From: Ophiothrix spiculata
Taxonomy: Eukaryota > Echinodermata > Ophiuroidea > Amphilepidida > Ophiotrichidae
DNA: 21,286 nt
Reading direction: 5' to 3' (one strand)
NCBI GenBank assembly: GCA_000969725.1
Contig: JXSR01S010411.1
Positions 1-8,000 of the stretch are shown here, one piece after another. The number at the start of each line of letters is the position of its first letter. Positions within the stretch are counted from its first letter, which is position 1. A model generated the notes under the pieces. It was not told the origin of the DNA and did not search any database. It was given only the letters and a program-made list of their open reading frames with translations. The translations under genes and the position numbers were made by a program.

Positions 1-42
1 AAAAAAAAATTCCATGCCCCCCTGAGAATCACATGGTGCGTC
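1..42. other. Non-array flank at the left end
   Basis: The first 42 bases (an A-run, then a C-rich stretch) have no counterpart elsewhere in the window. In U3 and U4 the bases just before the same module-A start (CCTTAGAA) are conserved between units (11262-11321 and 17891-17955), but U1 lacks them. This position is therefore either the true left edge of the array or an internal rearrangement joint. Too little flank is present to say what it belongs to. Confidence 0.6.
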
Positions 43-688
43 CCTTAGAAGGATATATACATAGAGGAAACACATGGTTTGGGTCTTTTTGCTGTTTGAT
101 ACTTTAGTACTGTATAATGCAGTATTTAATTTGCTATGACATGTAATCTTGCAAGGACCTTTAAAAACAGAAATCAAAATCATGTGCGGAATGAACATGT
201 TAAGTGCCTATTACTGATTCTCATACTTTAATACTGATGCTGTGATCTCCTTATACATGTACCGGTATATTAGATCAAACTCTGCCAAATCACCGAGACG
301 TTTATCTTTTTTTACGCAAAAGAAAGAACAAAAACAGCAGAGAATGGATAACGCATGTATAAGTAATACGATTTGAAGGATAGGCGGCTTGCCTAAAAGC
401 TTAGCTTTTAGGTATATATCCTCCCGCCCAATTTAATTCATCAGTGTCCAATATAAACTCGGGGATACGATATTGCTAAGAACAAACGATTCTTACGGGT
501 GAATAACGCTAAACGTCTTGTGAACGATTTCAACGTTGTTGTTCGTAACTTCATATTGAATACATATTTTTCTTGATACAATTTTTTGTACTGTATATAT
601 CTTTTATCTTTTGTTTCATTATTGTCACTGGTTTAAATAAAAAACATACTTCGTCATTCTTAGGGAAAATCGATGGATTTTTTTTATT
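43..688 (+). repeat. Module A, copy 1
   Basis: It starts at CCTTAGAAGGATATATACAT, carries the ATCATGTGCGG anchor at 179 and ends at a T-run just after AAAATCGATGG near 668. It is very close to the U3 copy (about 94% over a hand-compared 260 bases). It is joined directly to module G at 688/689, where the other units continue into module C. Confidence 0.85.
383..428. other. Stem-loop in module A, copy 1
   Basis: An outer GGCGG (383-387) can pair with CCGCC (424-428). Inside lies a perfect inverted repeat, CCTAAAAGCT (392-401) and AGCTTTTAGG (403-412), with one central base. The same structure, slightly weakened, recurs in the other three units. It could form a cruciform or an RNA hairpin. Its function is unknown. 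Confidence 0.6.
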
Positions 689-1032
689 GCAGTTCACAAG
701 GTCTCGCAAGGACTCGTAAGAATACAACAATACGACTATAGAGTTTGACAAGTAGACTGTAGCAGAACCAGGCAAAGACATCACTTCGTGTCAAAGATTT
801 ATTATCATTACATATTGACAGGAAAATGAATATTGATCGACGTATACTTTGACGTTTAACTAGATCATTTAGCTCTAAGGAAACAAAAGCAAAAAAAAAA
901 AAAAACAGCGTCCACTGATTGATATTATATGACAATCTTAAGAACTTGTTTAGACACTAGAAATGACAGAATTTAAAAAGCAATCAAATGCTACTTATTT
1001 AATTAGGTTACTATTATAGTCAAAGCTTATCG
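689..1032 (+). repeat. Module G, copy 1 (3' part)
   Basis: It begins at GCAGTTCACAAGG (689), which matches 7166 in U2 and 20302 in U4. The distance from this anchor to the H anchor is 344 bases here, 333 in U2 and 332 in U4. An A-run of 15 (891-905) stands where the other copies read AAGAAAAC, so it has expanded locally. The minus-strand frame crossing it is shared by the three G copies only because the DNA is shared. Confidence 0.8.
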
Positions 1033-1560
1033 GTCAAAATAGATGATAAAACAAGACAAATGGCATGCATTTTTGACCACAAATAAAATATCAAAAAATC
1101 CTTTTTTAAAGTGTGACTATGATCATATTCAAATATTTGATATTGTTGTCTTCTTTAAAGAGTAAAAGTTAAATAAGAAAAGAACAACATTTTAAACTAT
1201 ATTTAATGCACCTTATCAAACACCAGTTTATCGTCGAATTTATTAATGATCTACTAAAGTAGAACAGTTATCAATGGTTATGGATTGTTTACGAGATTTA
1301 TCAAGTCTATGATACCAAAATAAACAATCGTCTTCAGCAAATTGTGTCGCTTATGGCTATTGCAAAAGACACTCGTTGGGGAGTTTGAATTGAATCAGGA
1401 GAATTGTTTAACTTTGCATACTTTTAACCCTCTTTGGTATTCATCCAGTATATGTATATATATATACATCACCGGATATTATTTAAATAATTTGCAATGA
1501 ATCTGCGCATTTGTAAACTAAATCACTACAGTTTCACAAATTACATTTTAGTGTCTTCAA
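1033..1560 (+). repeat. Modules H-I-J, copy 1
   Basis: The anchors are GTCAAAATAGATGATAAAAC (1033), ATCGTCGAATTTATTAAT (near 1229) and CTTTTAACCCTCTTTG (1421). Matching copies lie at 7499-8000, 13691-14150 and 20634-21160. This J is the subtype that leads into K. It has an extra stretch after CAATGAATC and a short TA microsatellite near 1449-1466. Confidence 0.8.
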
Positions 1561-2368
1561 ATTTCGAGGCAAAATTATTGGTTTTCCACTGAAAATAAAT
1601 TTTCCATTAATGTAATGATGTGATTATAGATTTCATCACGGTATATAAATCAGATAGTAGAAAGAATTAATTGGAAATAAAATAAAACATAAAATGCAAA
1701 TGTCGTAAGAGCCGCTTAATATTGGGGAACTGTCAGATTCAGATTTTTAACATTAACTAAAACAAGAGCATCGTTCAACCCATGCAAGAATTTATCAAGG
1801 AATTTCATCGTAATTACAAACATTATGTGATGGTATTCAAATAGATGGCAGTTCATAAATTCAAAGTAATCTTTTAAAGAATTGGTATTTCAAAACATAT
1901 TTTGCTTTAGCAAAAGTTTATTGAAATGTTTGGCCTGTATACCTCAACAAGTATTACCTCGATCAATTTCCGGACCATTTATCATTTAGGTAATGTGCTG
2001 ATATTGGATGAGAGTGGGTGTTTCGCAATTAGATTTTACCTAACAAATGCAGTTTGAAGTTTAAAAAACATCTTTCTTCATTCCATTGTATATCACAGTT
2101 GTTGAATGGAAATAATATTGAACAATGTCGTGCATCTTAATGGTTGTTAACACACTCATTTAAGATAAATGCAATATGAAAGAGTGTTAATCATATAACA
2201 CATAACAGCAGATTTTCTCCTGATTTCTAGATATACTTCGAAATCTATACCTTCGAAATCTATTTTAAAAATGTACCTTGTATCAAACAGATTTACACTA
2301 AGCATATTGACCTTTATCTTTTTGTTTGATTAATTGTTTTCTATTTTAGTTCATAGCAAAGTTAGATA
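1561..2368 (+). repeat. Module K, copy 1
   Basis: It is shared with U2 at 8001-8598 from about 1561 to 2060, for example CGCTTAATATTGGGGAACTG at 1713 and 8207. From about 2060 to 2320 U1 has sequence I do not find elsewhere, including two tandem CTTCGAAATCTAT copies near 2238-2264. The last part (from TTTGTTTGATTAATTG, near 2322) recurs in U3 near 14719. It is absent from U4, where J' joins L1 directly. Confidence 0.75.
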
Positions 2369-2545
2369 CTTTTAACCCTCTTTGATATTTATCCAGTATA
2401 TGGTTATTGGTATAATTGCTTTCTAGATACAACATCGGATATTATTTGAATAACTTGAAATGAATCGTAAACTAAATCACTACAGTATAACAAATTACAT
2501 TTGAGTGTCTTCACATTTCGAGACAACATTATTGGTTAATCGTTG
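2369..2545 (+). repeat. Module J', second J copy in U1
   Basis: CTTTTAACCCTCTTTG recurs at 2369, 948 bases after its first occurrence at 1421. The copy resembles the J of U3 and U4 more than the first U1 copy does: it has GATATTTATCC and lacks the extra bases after CAATGAATC. J and J' are therefore direct repeats flanking K. Confidence 0.75.
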
Positions 2546-3005
2546 TTTTATAGGGATCAATATTTAGCTCATATATATGATCATCTTTTTTCAATATATG
2601 CTAGACATGACAAGTGAGATTTTATACCGATGTTGCACATTTTATACCAGTTAAGCAGATTAATAGAGCTTATCAATTTTGTTGAAATAATGTTGAAAAG
2701 ATTTCTTAAAGAATGTGAAAAAAAAGAAAGTTGTTTTATATTTTTCATTGCTGAGTATTGTCGGATTGAATGACAAATATTATTTTTGAATACAAATTGA
2801 GTTTTATTTATCTGATTATGCGTTGTGACTGCATTTTCAAAAATTTCAATATATTTTAACTTGATAAAGATGCGCATATCACCACAGGGTACACAGTAAT
2901 AATACCTAGTTATCTTTGTTAGAATGAAATCCGTCATTTATTTGCGTCTGTCTCCTCAAGGTAGTTGACGATGTTCCACCAAGACTCGTCAGAATACATT
3001 TTATT
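2546..3005 (+). repeat. Modules L1-M1, copy 1
   Basis: L1 shares ACCGATGTTGCACATTTTAT and GTTAAGCAGATTAATAGAGC with 14250-14295 and the window end. M1 shares GCGCATATCACCACAGGGTA (2871) and CCGTCATTTATTTGCGTCTG with 9955-10095 and 16207-16350, and more weakly with module G. The 118-codon minus-strand frame here (2581-2937) is the longest in the window. It is made of AT-rich L/M sequence and is not kept intact in the other copies. Confidence 0.75.
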
Positions 3006-3327
3006 AAATGACACACACATCTATTAAACATATGACAAGCAGATTGTAGCAGAACCTTATTTGTATAAAAGATTTATAATAATCGATACTTGTTGACAGG
3101 AAAGAGAATATTCATATTCCTTAAAGTAAAAACAATCTCTATTTGCTACAGAGAAGCATAAAAATAGTTCCAGCAATTTGTGAAATAAAATGGCTCTATA
3201 TTTGGAATGAATGGAGTACCTTTTGGATATCAGAAATTATATAGCAGAATGTTGCAGTTTGGAAGTTGGATGAAGGTCAGCATGTTCGTCCAGCTGTAGT
3301 TTGCATATACTTTATCACTGTGCAACG
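3006..3327 (+). repeat. Module N, copy 1
   Basis: It is homologous to 10100-10480 and 16355-16740. Shared points are GACAAGCAGATTGTAGCA (3033), ACTTGTTGACAGGAAAGAGA (3088) and GAAGGTCAGCATGTT (3272). It is a diverged relative of the G-to-H region (TGACAAGTAGACTGTAGCAG in G). The copy is shortened: it runs straight into module A of U2 near 3328 with no module O. Confidence 0.7.
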
Positions 3328-3885
3328 CAGGCTTCTAATCAAACTAATTACAATTTTGTTATCATATGCATTATTGCAATAAAAATAGAAATCTAAATCA
3401 TGTGCGGGATGAAGTGGCTATTGCTGATACTTTGCTACTGGTGCTGTGATCTCCTTAAAATGTTTAAAGTGCTGGTATATTAGATCAAACTCCGCCAAAT
3501 CAGTGAGACGTTTATCTTTTTTTACGAGAAAAACAAAACAGCAGGGAATGGCTAATGCATGTATAAGTAATACGATTTGAAGGCTAGGCGGCTTACTCAA
3601 AAGCTTAGCTTTTACATATACCGTATATCATCCCGCCCAGTTTAATTAATCAGTGTTCAACATAAACTCGGGGATAAGATATTATTAAGAACAAAAGATT
3701 CTTACGGGTTAATAACGCTGGACGTCTTTCGAACGATGTCAACGTTGCTGTTCGTAATTTCATGTTGAATACACCTTTTTTCCTCGATGTAATTTTTTGT
3801 ACTGTATACTATTGTTTTTTATTGTCACATGTTTAATTAAATAGCATTCTTTGTAATTCTAAGGAAAAATCGATGGATTTTTTTT
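3328..3885 (+). repeat. Module A, copy 2 (5' truncated)
   Basis: The match begins at GCAGGCTTCT, equivalent to 18036 in U4, so the CCTTAGAA start and the next 75 bases or so are missing. The ATCATGTGCGG anchor is at 3397 and the end is the T-run after 3876. It differs from the other A copies by several small deletions, including loss of part of the sequence after ATCATGTGCGG. Confidence 0.8.
3587..3637. other. Stem-loop in module A, copy 2
   Basis: The outer GGCGG (3587-3591) and CCCGCC (3632-3637) are retained. The inner stem is shorter (AAAAGCT, T, AGCTTTT), and the right loop has gained bases (ACCGTATATC). The pairing core is kept although the surrounding sequence differs. Confidence 0.5.
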
Positions 3886-4476
3886 AAATTTTGGTACTAC
3901 CATATTGTGCGGAGATTATCAGCTGATAAATTAAATGTATCTGAACTAAAGCTCACTTAAAAAAGATTGAAGTTAAAACACTATTATAATAGCATTGTAG
4001 CTGAAATTATTTATCAAAAATTTTATGTCACGAAAAATTGCGTAAACGTGTAAACTATATTACGACAATGTTTTCTGCTAATTTCAAATATATTTCGAAA
4101 TATAATATTTATATATAAGCGTTTATCTGTAAGTTATTTGTTTTAATTGCCTGTTTTCCTGAACTCACGCAAAACGACACTAAACAAAATCAAGTGAGGG
4201 TTTCAAAATTTAGTTGAACGTACTAATCGTTTCCATAATTCGTTGTCTACAAAATGATGAAAGACATCGTTGACAAGAAATCGATACATTTTAACCTACT
4301 AAGTATTTTAGTGGTATTCTTTCATTCCAAAAACAATTTTAAAAGATAAAAACGGTTAAATTAGTCATCCGCCCATCTATTATACTTATATATTTATTAA
4401 GTGTTCAGGATTCAAAATATCAGTTCTATTATAGTTTTTCAAGTAATTAATATCTCTTGTCAAAATAAGCTATCGT
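3886..4476 (+). repeat. Modules B/C, copy 1
   Basis: The copy runs from GGTACTACCATAT (near 3893), shared with 10897, 11972 and 17002, through GAAGTTAAAACACT and AAAATGATGAAAGACATC. Homologous stretches are 11971-12560 and 18591-19215. Its distal part (from about 4270) is an early copy of the 280-base subrepeat that continues into D. Confidence 0.7.
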
Positions 4477-4830
4477 GCGACTAGGGCGAAGTTCATGTTT
4501 AATCGTCGTTACTATTCACTATAACAAAAGTGCAAACAGACGGAATACAATTGACAAGGTGTCATTCGTCACACATAATCGATACACTTTAATTTTTTTT
4601 TATCGATACCATTTCATTTGGAAATCGTTTTTAAGTTATATAAGACGCTTTACTATTCAAAAATATTCTTTATTTATAAAGTATTTTGTATTCAAAATGT
4701 TTCATTGCGAAACCACTATAGTTTTACAAGTAATTTATATTCCTTGTAAATACAAACAATAATTGTGCAGCTGAGTCAAGGTAACCTTATGCCTGCGAGA
4801 TGCAAGGTAAATGGAATGAGAATTAGCCCT
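4270..4830 (+). repeat. Two direct copies of a 280-base subrepeat
   Basis: TTGACAAG with a nearby ATCGATACA occurs at 4270 and 4551 (offset 281). TTTATWAAGT followed by ATTCAAAAT occurs at 4393 and 4673 (offset 280). Both copies then read TATAGTTTT, CAAGTAATT, a CTTGTAAATAC-like stretch and a diverged form of GTGCAGCTGAGTC. The same doubling is seen in U4 at 19130 and 19423 (offset 293). This is the lowest level of the repeat hierarchy. Confidence 0.6.
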
Positions 4831-5160
4831 GCTCGAATTTGATTAAGCTTATGTTATGAAGTGAATTTCTTTGCACCGAGTAATGCGATACAGAAGAACC
4901 AAATTAGGTTCAATAAGGATGTTGCCCTCAATGGGATTTTATTCAGATTAGTATGCGATTATTATTGACGGCAAAGCACAACCCAAAGGGCCCTTTTGCG
5001 CATGCAAAATGATGGTACAGTATATTAAATTGAGTTTGCTAGAAAAAGAGTATGTTATCATTCAAATATATGAATCATTCAACCGGCGAAACAGCAAAAC
5101 ATACATTACGGCTAATATTAGTCGTTTCTTTTAGTCAGGCAATTCACGTCAACTTCTGAC
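4477..5160 (+). repeat. Module D (alpha), copy 1
   Basis: The anchor CAGCTGAGTC is at 4768, followed by AGGTAACCTTATGCCTGCGA and GATTAAGCTTATGTTATG. The alpha signature is GCCCTGCTCGAATTTGATTA with GAAGTGAATTTC, as in U3 (13143 on) and, slightly changed, in U4 (19572 on). The 3' part (4970-5160) is a diverged match to the beta copy at 9060-9200. It includes a 12-base perfect palindrome, AAAGGGCCCTTT, at 4985-4996. Confidence 0.8.
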
Positions 5161-5313
5161 AGAATTGTACACAGAAAGTTCATTAAGTTATTCTAATATA
5201 ATAGGGCACCTACTCATTACGTTAATAGACATACGTAATTTAGTGTGAAAACAGAAAGACAGTGCTTTTGCCACGGAAATAGAAAACTGTCCTTCACATG
5301 TCATAGCTACTAC
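5161..5313 (+). repeat. Module E, first copy in U2, part left of the insertion
   Basis: From 5237 the sequence aligns with 6717-6806, an offset of 1480-1493 that includes the transposon. It ends at AGCTACTAC (5305-5313), and the transposon follows. Bases 5161-5236 form a short AT-rich linker in which I see no match. Confidence 0.7.
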
Positions 5314-5339
5314 TACACTGACAATTGTGTTTCATCACT

Positions 5340-5585
5340 TGACAAATAATAATTTATCATGAAAATGGTCTAGTATGACAAACTATAATTTGTCGTGGAA
5401 TTCGTCATACTAGTATTGAACGACGAATTATAATTAGTCATGAAAAACGGTCTAGTATGACGAGTTTCTCATGACAATTAGTCATGCTGAAAAATTAGTT
5501 TGTCATGAGAAAAAAAAATTGTCATGCACACAAATTAATTTGTCATGCAAGAATAATAATTTGTCACTTAATTAGTCAAGCGACA
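5340..5585. repeat. Degenerate TTTGTCATG minisatellite, left block
   Basis: At least ten imperfect copies of a motif close to AATTTGTCATG, on both strands and spaced roughly 15-30 bases apart, fill the left part of the transposon. One pair forms a perfect 10-base inverted repeat, CTAGTATGAC (5370-5379) with GTCATACTAG (5404-5413). Such subterminal motif clusters can be transposase or host-protein binding sites in other elements. Here that is only a suggestion. Confidence 0.6.
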
Positions 5586-5589
5586 CTAA

Positions 5590-6065
5590 TTTTCAAGAGG
5601 TTTTGTTTTCGGTAGACTAATTCCATTTAGGTATGGCTCAATCCATGTGAAATCAACGAGACGAAACACTCAGGTTCTGCTTGCAGGTTTTGCAATGGCT
5701 GTCTGGTCTAGTCCATCCAGATGGACCTCGCAAACGAACGCATCGCGTTCGCCTACGGCGCTCGCTTGTGAGGTCCATCTAGATTAGTTGGACTAGTCTG
5801 GTCAGAATCTGATGATGAAGTATGAGTAAGCTTAAGCATGAATACGGGAATTCTGAGTCCAGTAGTGTTGTTCTGTCCGACTCCGAATCCAATGCGGTCT
5901 GGTCGGAATGTGATGATAGGCTAGGCACAAACCTAACCTGGAATTAAAGAGTTGTTCTATCCAAATCAAAAGAGGTGTTGTCGCTAATTGTCCTCCTGTG
6001 CAATCGACTCGAGAATAAAACGCCACGCCACTTCTTGAAGGCATGTACGGAAACCCGTTATATAC
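5590..6065. other. Central, motif-free part of the transposon
   Basis: This segment lies between the two TTTGTCATG blocks and is visibly richer in G and C than the rest of the window. It contains the hairpin at 5703-5803 and a local repeat, TCTGGTCAGAATCTGATGAT (5796 on) versus TCTGGTCGGAATGTGATGAT (5897 on), about 100 bases apart. Minus- and plus-strand frames crossing it are short and unrecognised. It may be a nested insertion. Confidence 0.5.
5703..5803. other. GC-rich compound hairpin
   Basis: TCCAGATGGACCTCGCAA (5716-5733) pairs with TTGTGAGGTCCATCTAGA (5766-5783) with two mismatches. Outside that, CTAGTCCA (5708-5715) pairs with TGGACTAG (5789-5796) after a five-base bulge. In the loop, GAACGC (5736-5741) and GCGTTC (5745-5750) form a second perfect stem. 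It is one of the most GC-rich points of the window. Confidence 0.65.
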
Positions 6066-6069
6066 GATA

Positions 6070-6360
6070 TCATTCGTCATGCAAATTCGTCAGCTCTCAG
6101 GTATGGTTAGTCGTGCTCAAAGATTTTTGTCAACATAGCTTGTCATGCCTTCATTAGTTTGTCTTGACTTTGGCTCATGAAAATGTGCATTTGTCAATTA
6201 ACGAAAAGCACATTTGTTATTCGTTCAAACTCGTCCTGCACAGATTTGTAATTCGTAAAGTTACAAAAATAGTTTGTCCTGCATTTGTTTTCGTTTGGCA
6301 TGCGCCCGCAAATATCGTCAAGCGACGAATAAGGAGCAATTCACTTGCATGACTAATTTA
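6070..6360. repeat. Degenerate TTTGTCATG minisatellite, right block
   Basis: This block holds motifs such as TTCGTCATGC, CTTGTCATGC, TTTGTCTTG, TTTGTCCTGC and GCATGACTAATTTAT, again about 15-30 bases apart. They are more decayed than in the left block. Together the two blocks frame the central part symmetrically. The 60- and 62-codon frames here are accidental. Confidence 0.5.
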
Positions 6361-6416
6361 TAACCCCTGTTTGACGACTTTTCCACCACGTTTGACGAAA
6401 TAATGTTTTCAGTGTA

Positions 6417-6716
6417 CCTTAGTACATAAGGATGTGCAAAAAAGTAATTAAAACATGTTATTAAAGAATGGGCGGATAATGGAAGATCTACACTCAATTA
6501 TGTTAAACTTTGTTTTTTCCTTACATTTTTTCCCTTTTTCACTTTCGGTTTACTCTTAACCATGTTAACCAGTTCATTTATATTTAATTAAACTAACATA
6601 TTTGATATTTGTCTCAAATTGAATTTAGATATATCTGTATAAACTCATGATTTCTGCAAGTTAAAGCGTTTAGTCCGTAGAACACGAGAATGACAACGGT
6701 ATTAATAATAGCACGG
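6417..6716 (+). repeat. Module E, first copy in U2, part right of the insertion, plus linker
   Basis: From 6443 it matches 6831-6890 (offset 388), through GTAATTAAAACATG, GCGGATAATGGAAGA and ACACTCAATTATG, then TTCGGTTTACTCTTAACC. Bases 6611-6645 (GTCTCAAATTGAATTTAGAT) match the stretch just before L2 at 9547 and 15736. Bases 6646-6716 show nothing recognisable. Confidence 0.65.
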
Positions 6717-6925
6717 AATTTAATGTGAAAAGAAAAATGACAGTCATTTTGGCATGGAAAATAAAAACTGCCCTTTTGTAAAGGATGTACAGTTTACAGT
6801 TACTATTACCAACATAGTGTTACGCAAAAAAGTAAATAGAACATATCAATGAAGAATGAGCGGGTAATGGAAAACCTACACTCAATTATGGTTTATCTTT
6901 TTGCTTTCGGTTAATTCTTTACCCG
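6717..6925 (+). repeat. Module E, second copy in U2 (with empty insertion site)
   Basis: This is a tandem duplicate of 5237-5313 plus 6417-6560. AGTTACTATTACC at 6798-6810 is the unoccupied equivalent of the transposon target. The later part (GTAAATAGAACATATCA, GAGCGGGTAATGGAAAACCT) matches U3 at 13370-13430 and U4 at 19797-19860. Confidence 0.75.
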
Positions 6926-7498
6926 TTAATTTTATTCTATTCAATATTGAATATTTATGTTGTTGATATAAGTTGGACTGAGTATATATCACGAATGCAA
7001 ATCGAGATTTTCTTATGTGATAATTCAGAACATTTACCAATGCATGCATTTTTTGTCGTAAAACGTGATACAAATGCCCATATCACCACAAGGTACAAAG
7101 TAATATATGTAGTAAGCTTTATTATTAGCAGAGACTTCGTCATTTATTTCGTCTGTCTCCTTAAGGCAGTTCACAAGGTCTTGCAAGGACTCGTATGAAC
7201 ACAACAATACGACTTTAGAGTTTGACAAGTAGACTGTAGCAGAACCAGGGAAAGACTTCATTTCGTGTCAAAGATGTATTATCATTACATGTTGACAGGA
7301 AAAGGAATATTGATCGACGTATACTTTGACATAAAACTAGATCATTTTACTCTAAGGGAACAAAAAGCAAGAAAACAGCGTCCTGTGATTTATATTAAAG
7401 GATAATCTTTAGAACTTACTTAGACACTAGAAATGACAGAACTTAAAAAGTAATCAAATGCTACTTATTTAATTAGAATACTTGGTCAAAGGTTATCG
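6926..7498 (+). repeat. Modules F/G, copy in U2
   Basis: It is homologous to U4 at 20090-20633 from ATATCACGAATGCAAATC (6986) and CATATCACCACA (7079) through GCAGTTCACAAGG (7166) and GTTGACAGGAAAAGGAATAT. It is a diverged relative of M (2862-3005, 9955-10095). Minus-strand frames of 62-87 codons recur in G of U1, U2 and U4 with similar residues (for example VPCGDM). Most base differences change an amino acid, so there is no sign of coding constraint. Confidence 0.75.
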
Positions 7499-8000
7499 GT
7501 CAAAATAGATGATAAAACAAGACAAATACAATATCTAAAATTCCTTTTTAAAGTGTGACTATGTTCATAATATTTGATATTGTTGGTTGTCCTCTTTAAA
7601 GAATAAAAGTTAAAAAAGAAAAAAAACCATTTTAAACTATATTTAATGCACCTTATCAAACACCTAATTATCGTCGAATTTATTAATCGTCTACCAAAGT
7701 AGTCCAGTTATTACTTTGTTTACGAGATCCATCAAGTCTATGATAGGGAATAAACAATCGTCTTAAGTAAATTGTGTCGCTAATGGCTATTGCAAGAGGC
7801 ATTGGTTGGGGAGTTTGAATTAAAACAGGAGCATTGTTAAACTTTGCATACTTTTAACCCTCTTTGGTATTTATCCAGTATATGTTTATTGGTACTGCTT
7901 TCTAGATCTATACATCACCGGATATTATTTAAATAACTTGCAATGAATCTGTGCATTCGTAAACTAAATCACTACTGTTTCACAAATTACATTTGAGTGT
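7499..8000 (+). repeat. Modules H-I-J, copy in U2
   Basis: H starts at 7499. It lacks 23 bases present in U1 and U4 between two ACAAAT direct repeats (GACAAATACAATATC here at 7520-7534). I follows at about 7667 (ATCGTCGAATTTATTAAT) and J at about 7850. The J subtype is the one that leads to K, like the first J of U1. Confidence 0.75.

Larger units (their letters stand above)
43..3327 (+). repeat. Higher-order repeat unit U1 (internally deleted)
   Basis: This is the first of four head-to-tail copies. Its module order is A (43-688), G (689-1032), H-I-J (1033-1560), K (1561-2368), J' (2369-2545), L1-M1 (2546-3005) and N (3006-3327), and then U2 begins. Compared with U3 and U4 it lacks C, D, E and F between A and G. 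Compared with U2 and U3 it lacks D'-E' and module O. It is the only unit with both J and J' flanking K, so it may keep an ancestral arrangement there. No coding potential was found. Confidence 0.85.
5314..6416. mobile_element. Non-autonomous TA-flanked inverted-repeat transposon (Tc1/mariner-like)
   Basis: The element is 1099 bases (5316-6414) flanked by TA on both sides. Its ends read TACACTGA (5314-5321) and TCAGTGTA (6409-6416). The terminal inverted repeat can be aligned over 24 bases with 18 matches. The pre-insertion site survives in the duplicate copy: AGCTACTAC, TA, CC here equals AGTTACTATTACC at 6798-6810 with two substitutions. The offset between the duplicates is 1493 on the left and 392 on the right, a difference of 1101, exactly element plus one TA. 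No transposase frame exists inside. A TA target fits the Tc1/mariner group, but other TA-targeting families cannot be excluded. Confidence 0.85.

Noticed and set aside
1449-1466. TA microsatellite and the A-run at 891-905 as significant features
   Set aside because: They are short, single-unit expansions of AT-rich sequence, with nothing to suggest more than slippage.
2581-2937. Longest open frame (118 codons, minus strand)
   Set aside because: It spans repeat modules L1 and M1 and is not kept open in the other L/M copies. It is rich in Ile, Asn, Lys and Phe as expected of AT-rich DNA, and has no recognisable domain.
4475-4762. 95-codon plus-strand frame in module D, with a related 87-codon frame at 19106-19369
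   Set aside because: The two share residues only where module D is shared, and they start and end at different module positions. The U3 copy is broken. This fits chance open frames in repeated DNA.
5340-5585. CRISPR-like array suggested by the repeated TTTGTCATG motif
   Set aside because: The motifs are short, imperfect, on both strands and irregularly spaced. There are no constant repeats with unique spacers, and the context is eukaryotic.
7034-7261. Minus-strand frame recurring in module G (also 551-784 and 20125-20388) with similar residues such as VPCGDM and SATVYLSNS
   Set aside because: Recurrence follows from the DNA repeat. Comparing U2 with U4, most base differences change the residue, the starts and ends differ, and U1 reads a different continuation. 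No purifying selection is apparent.
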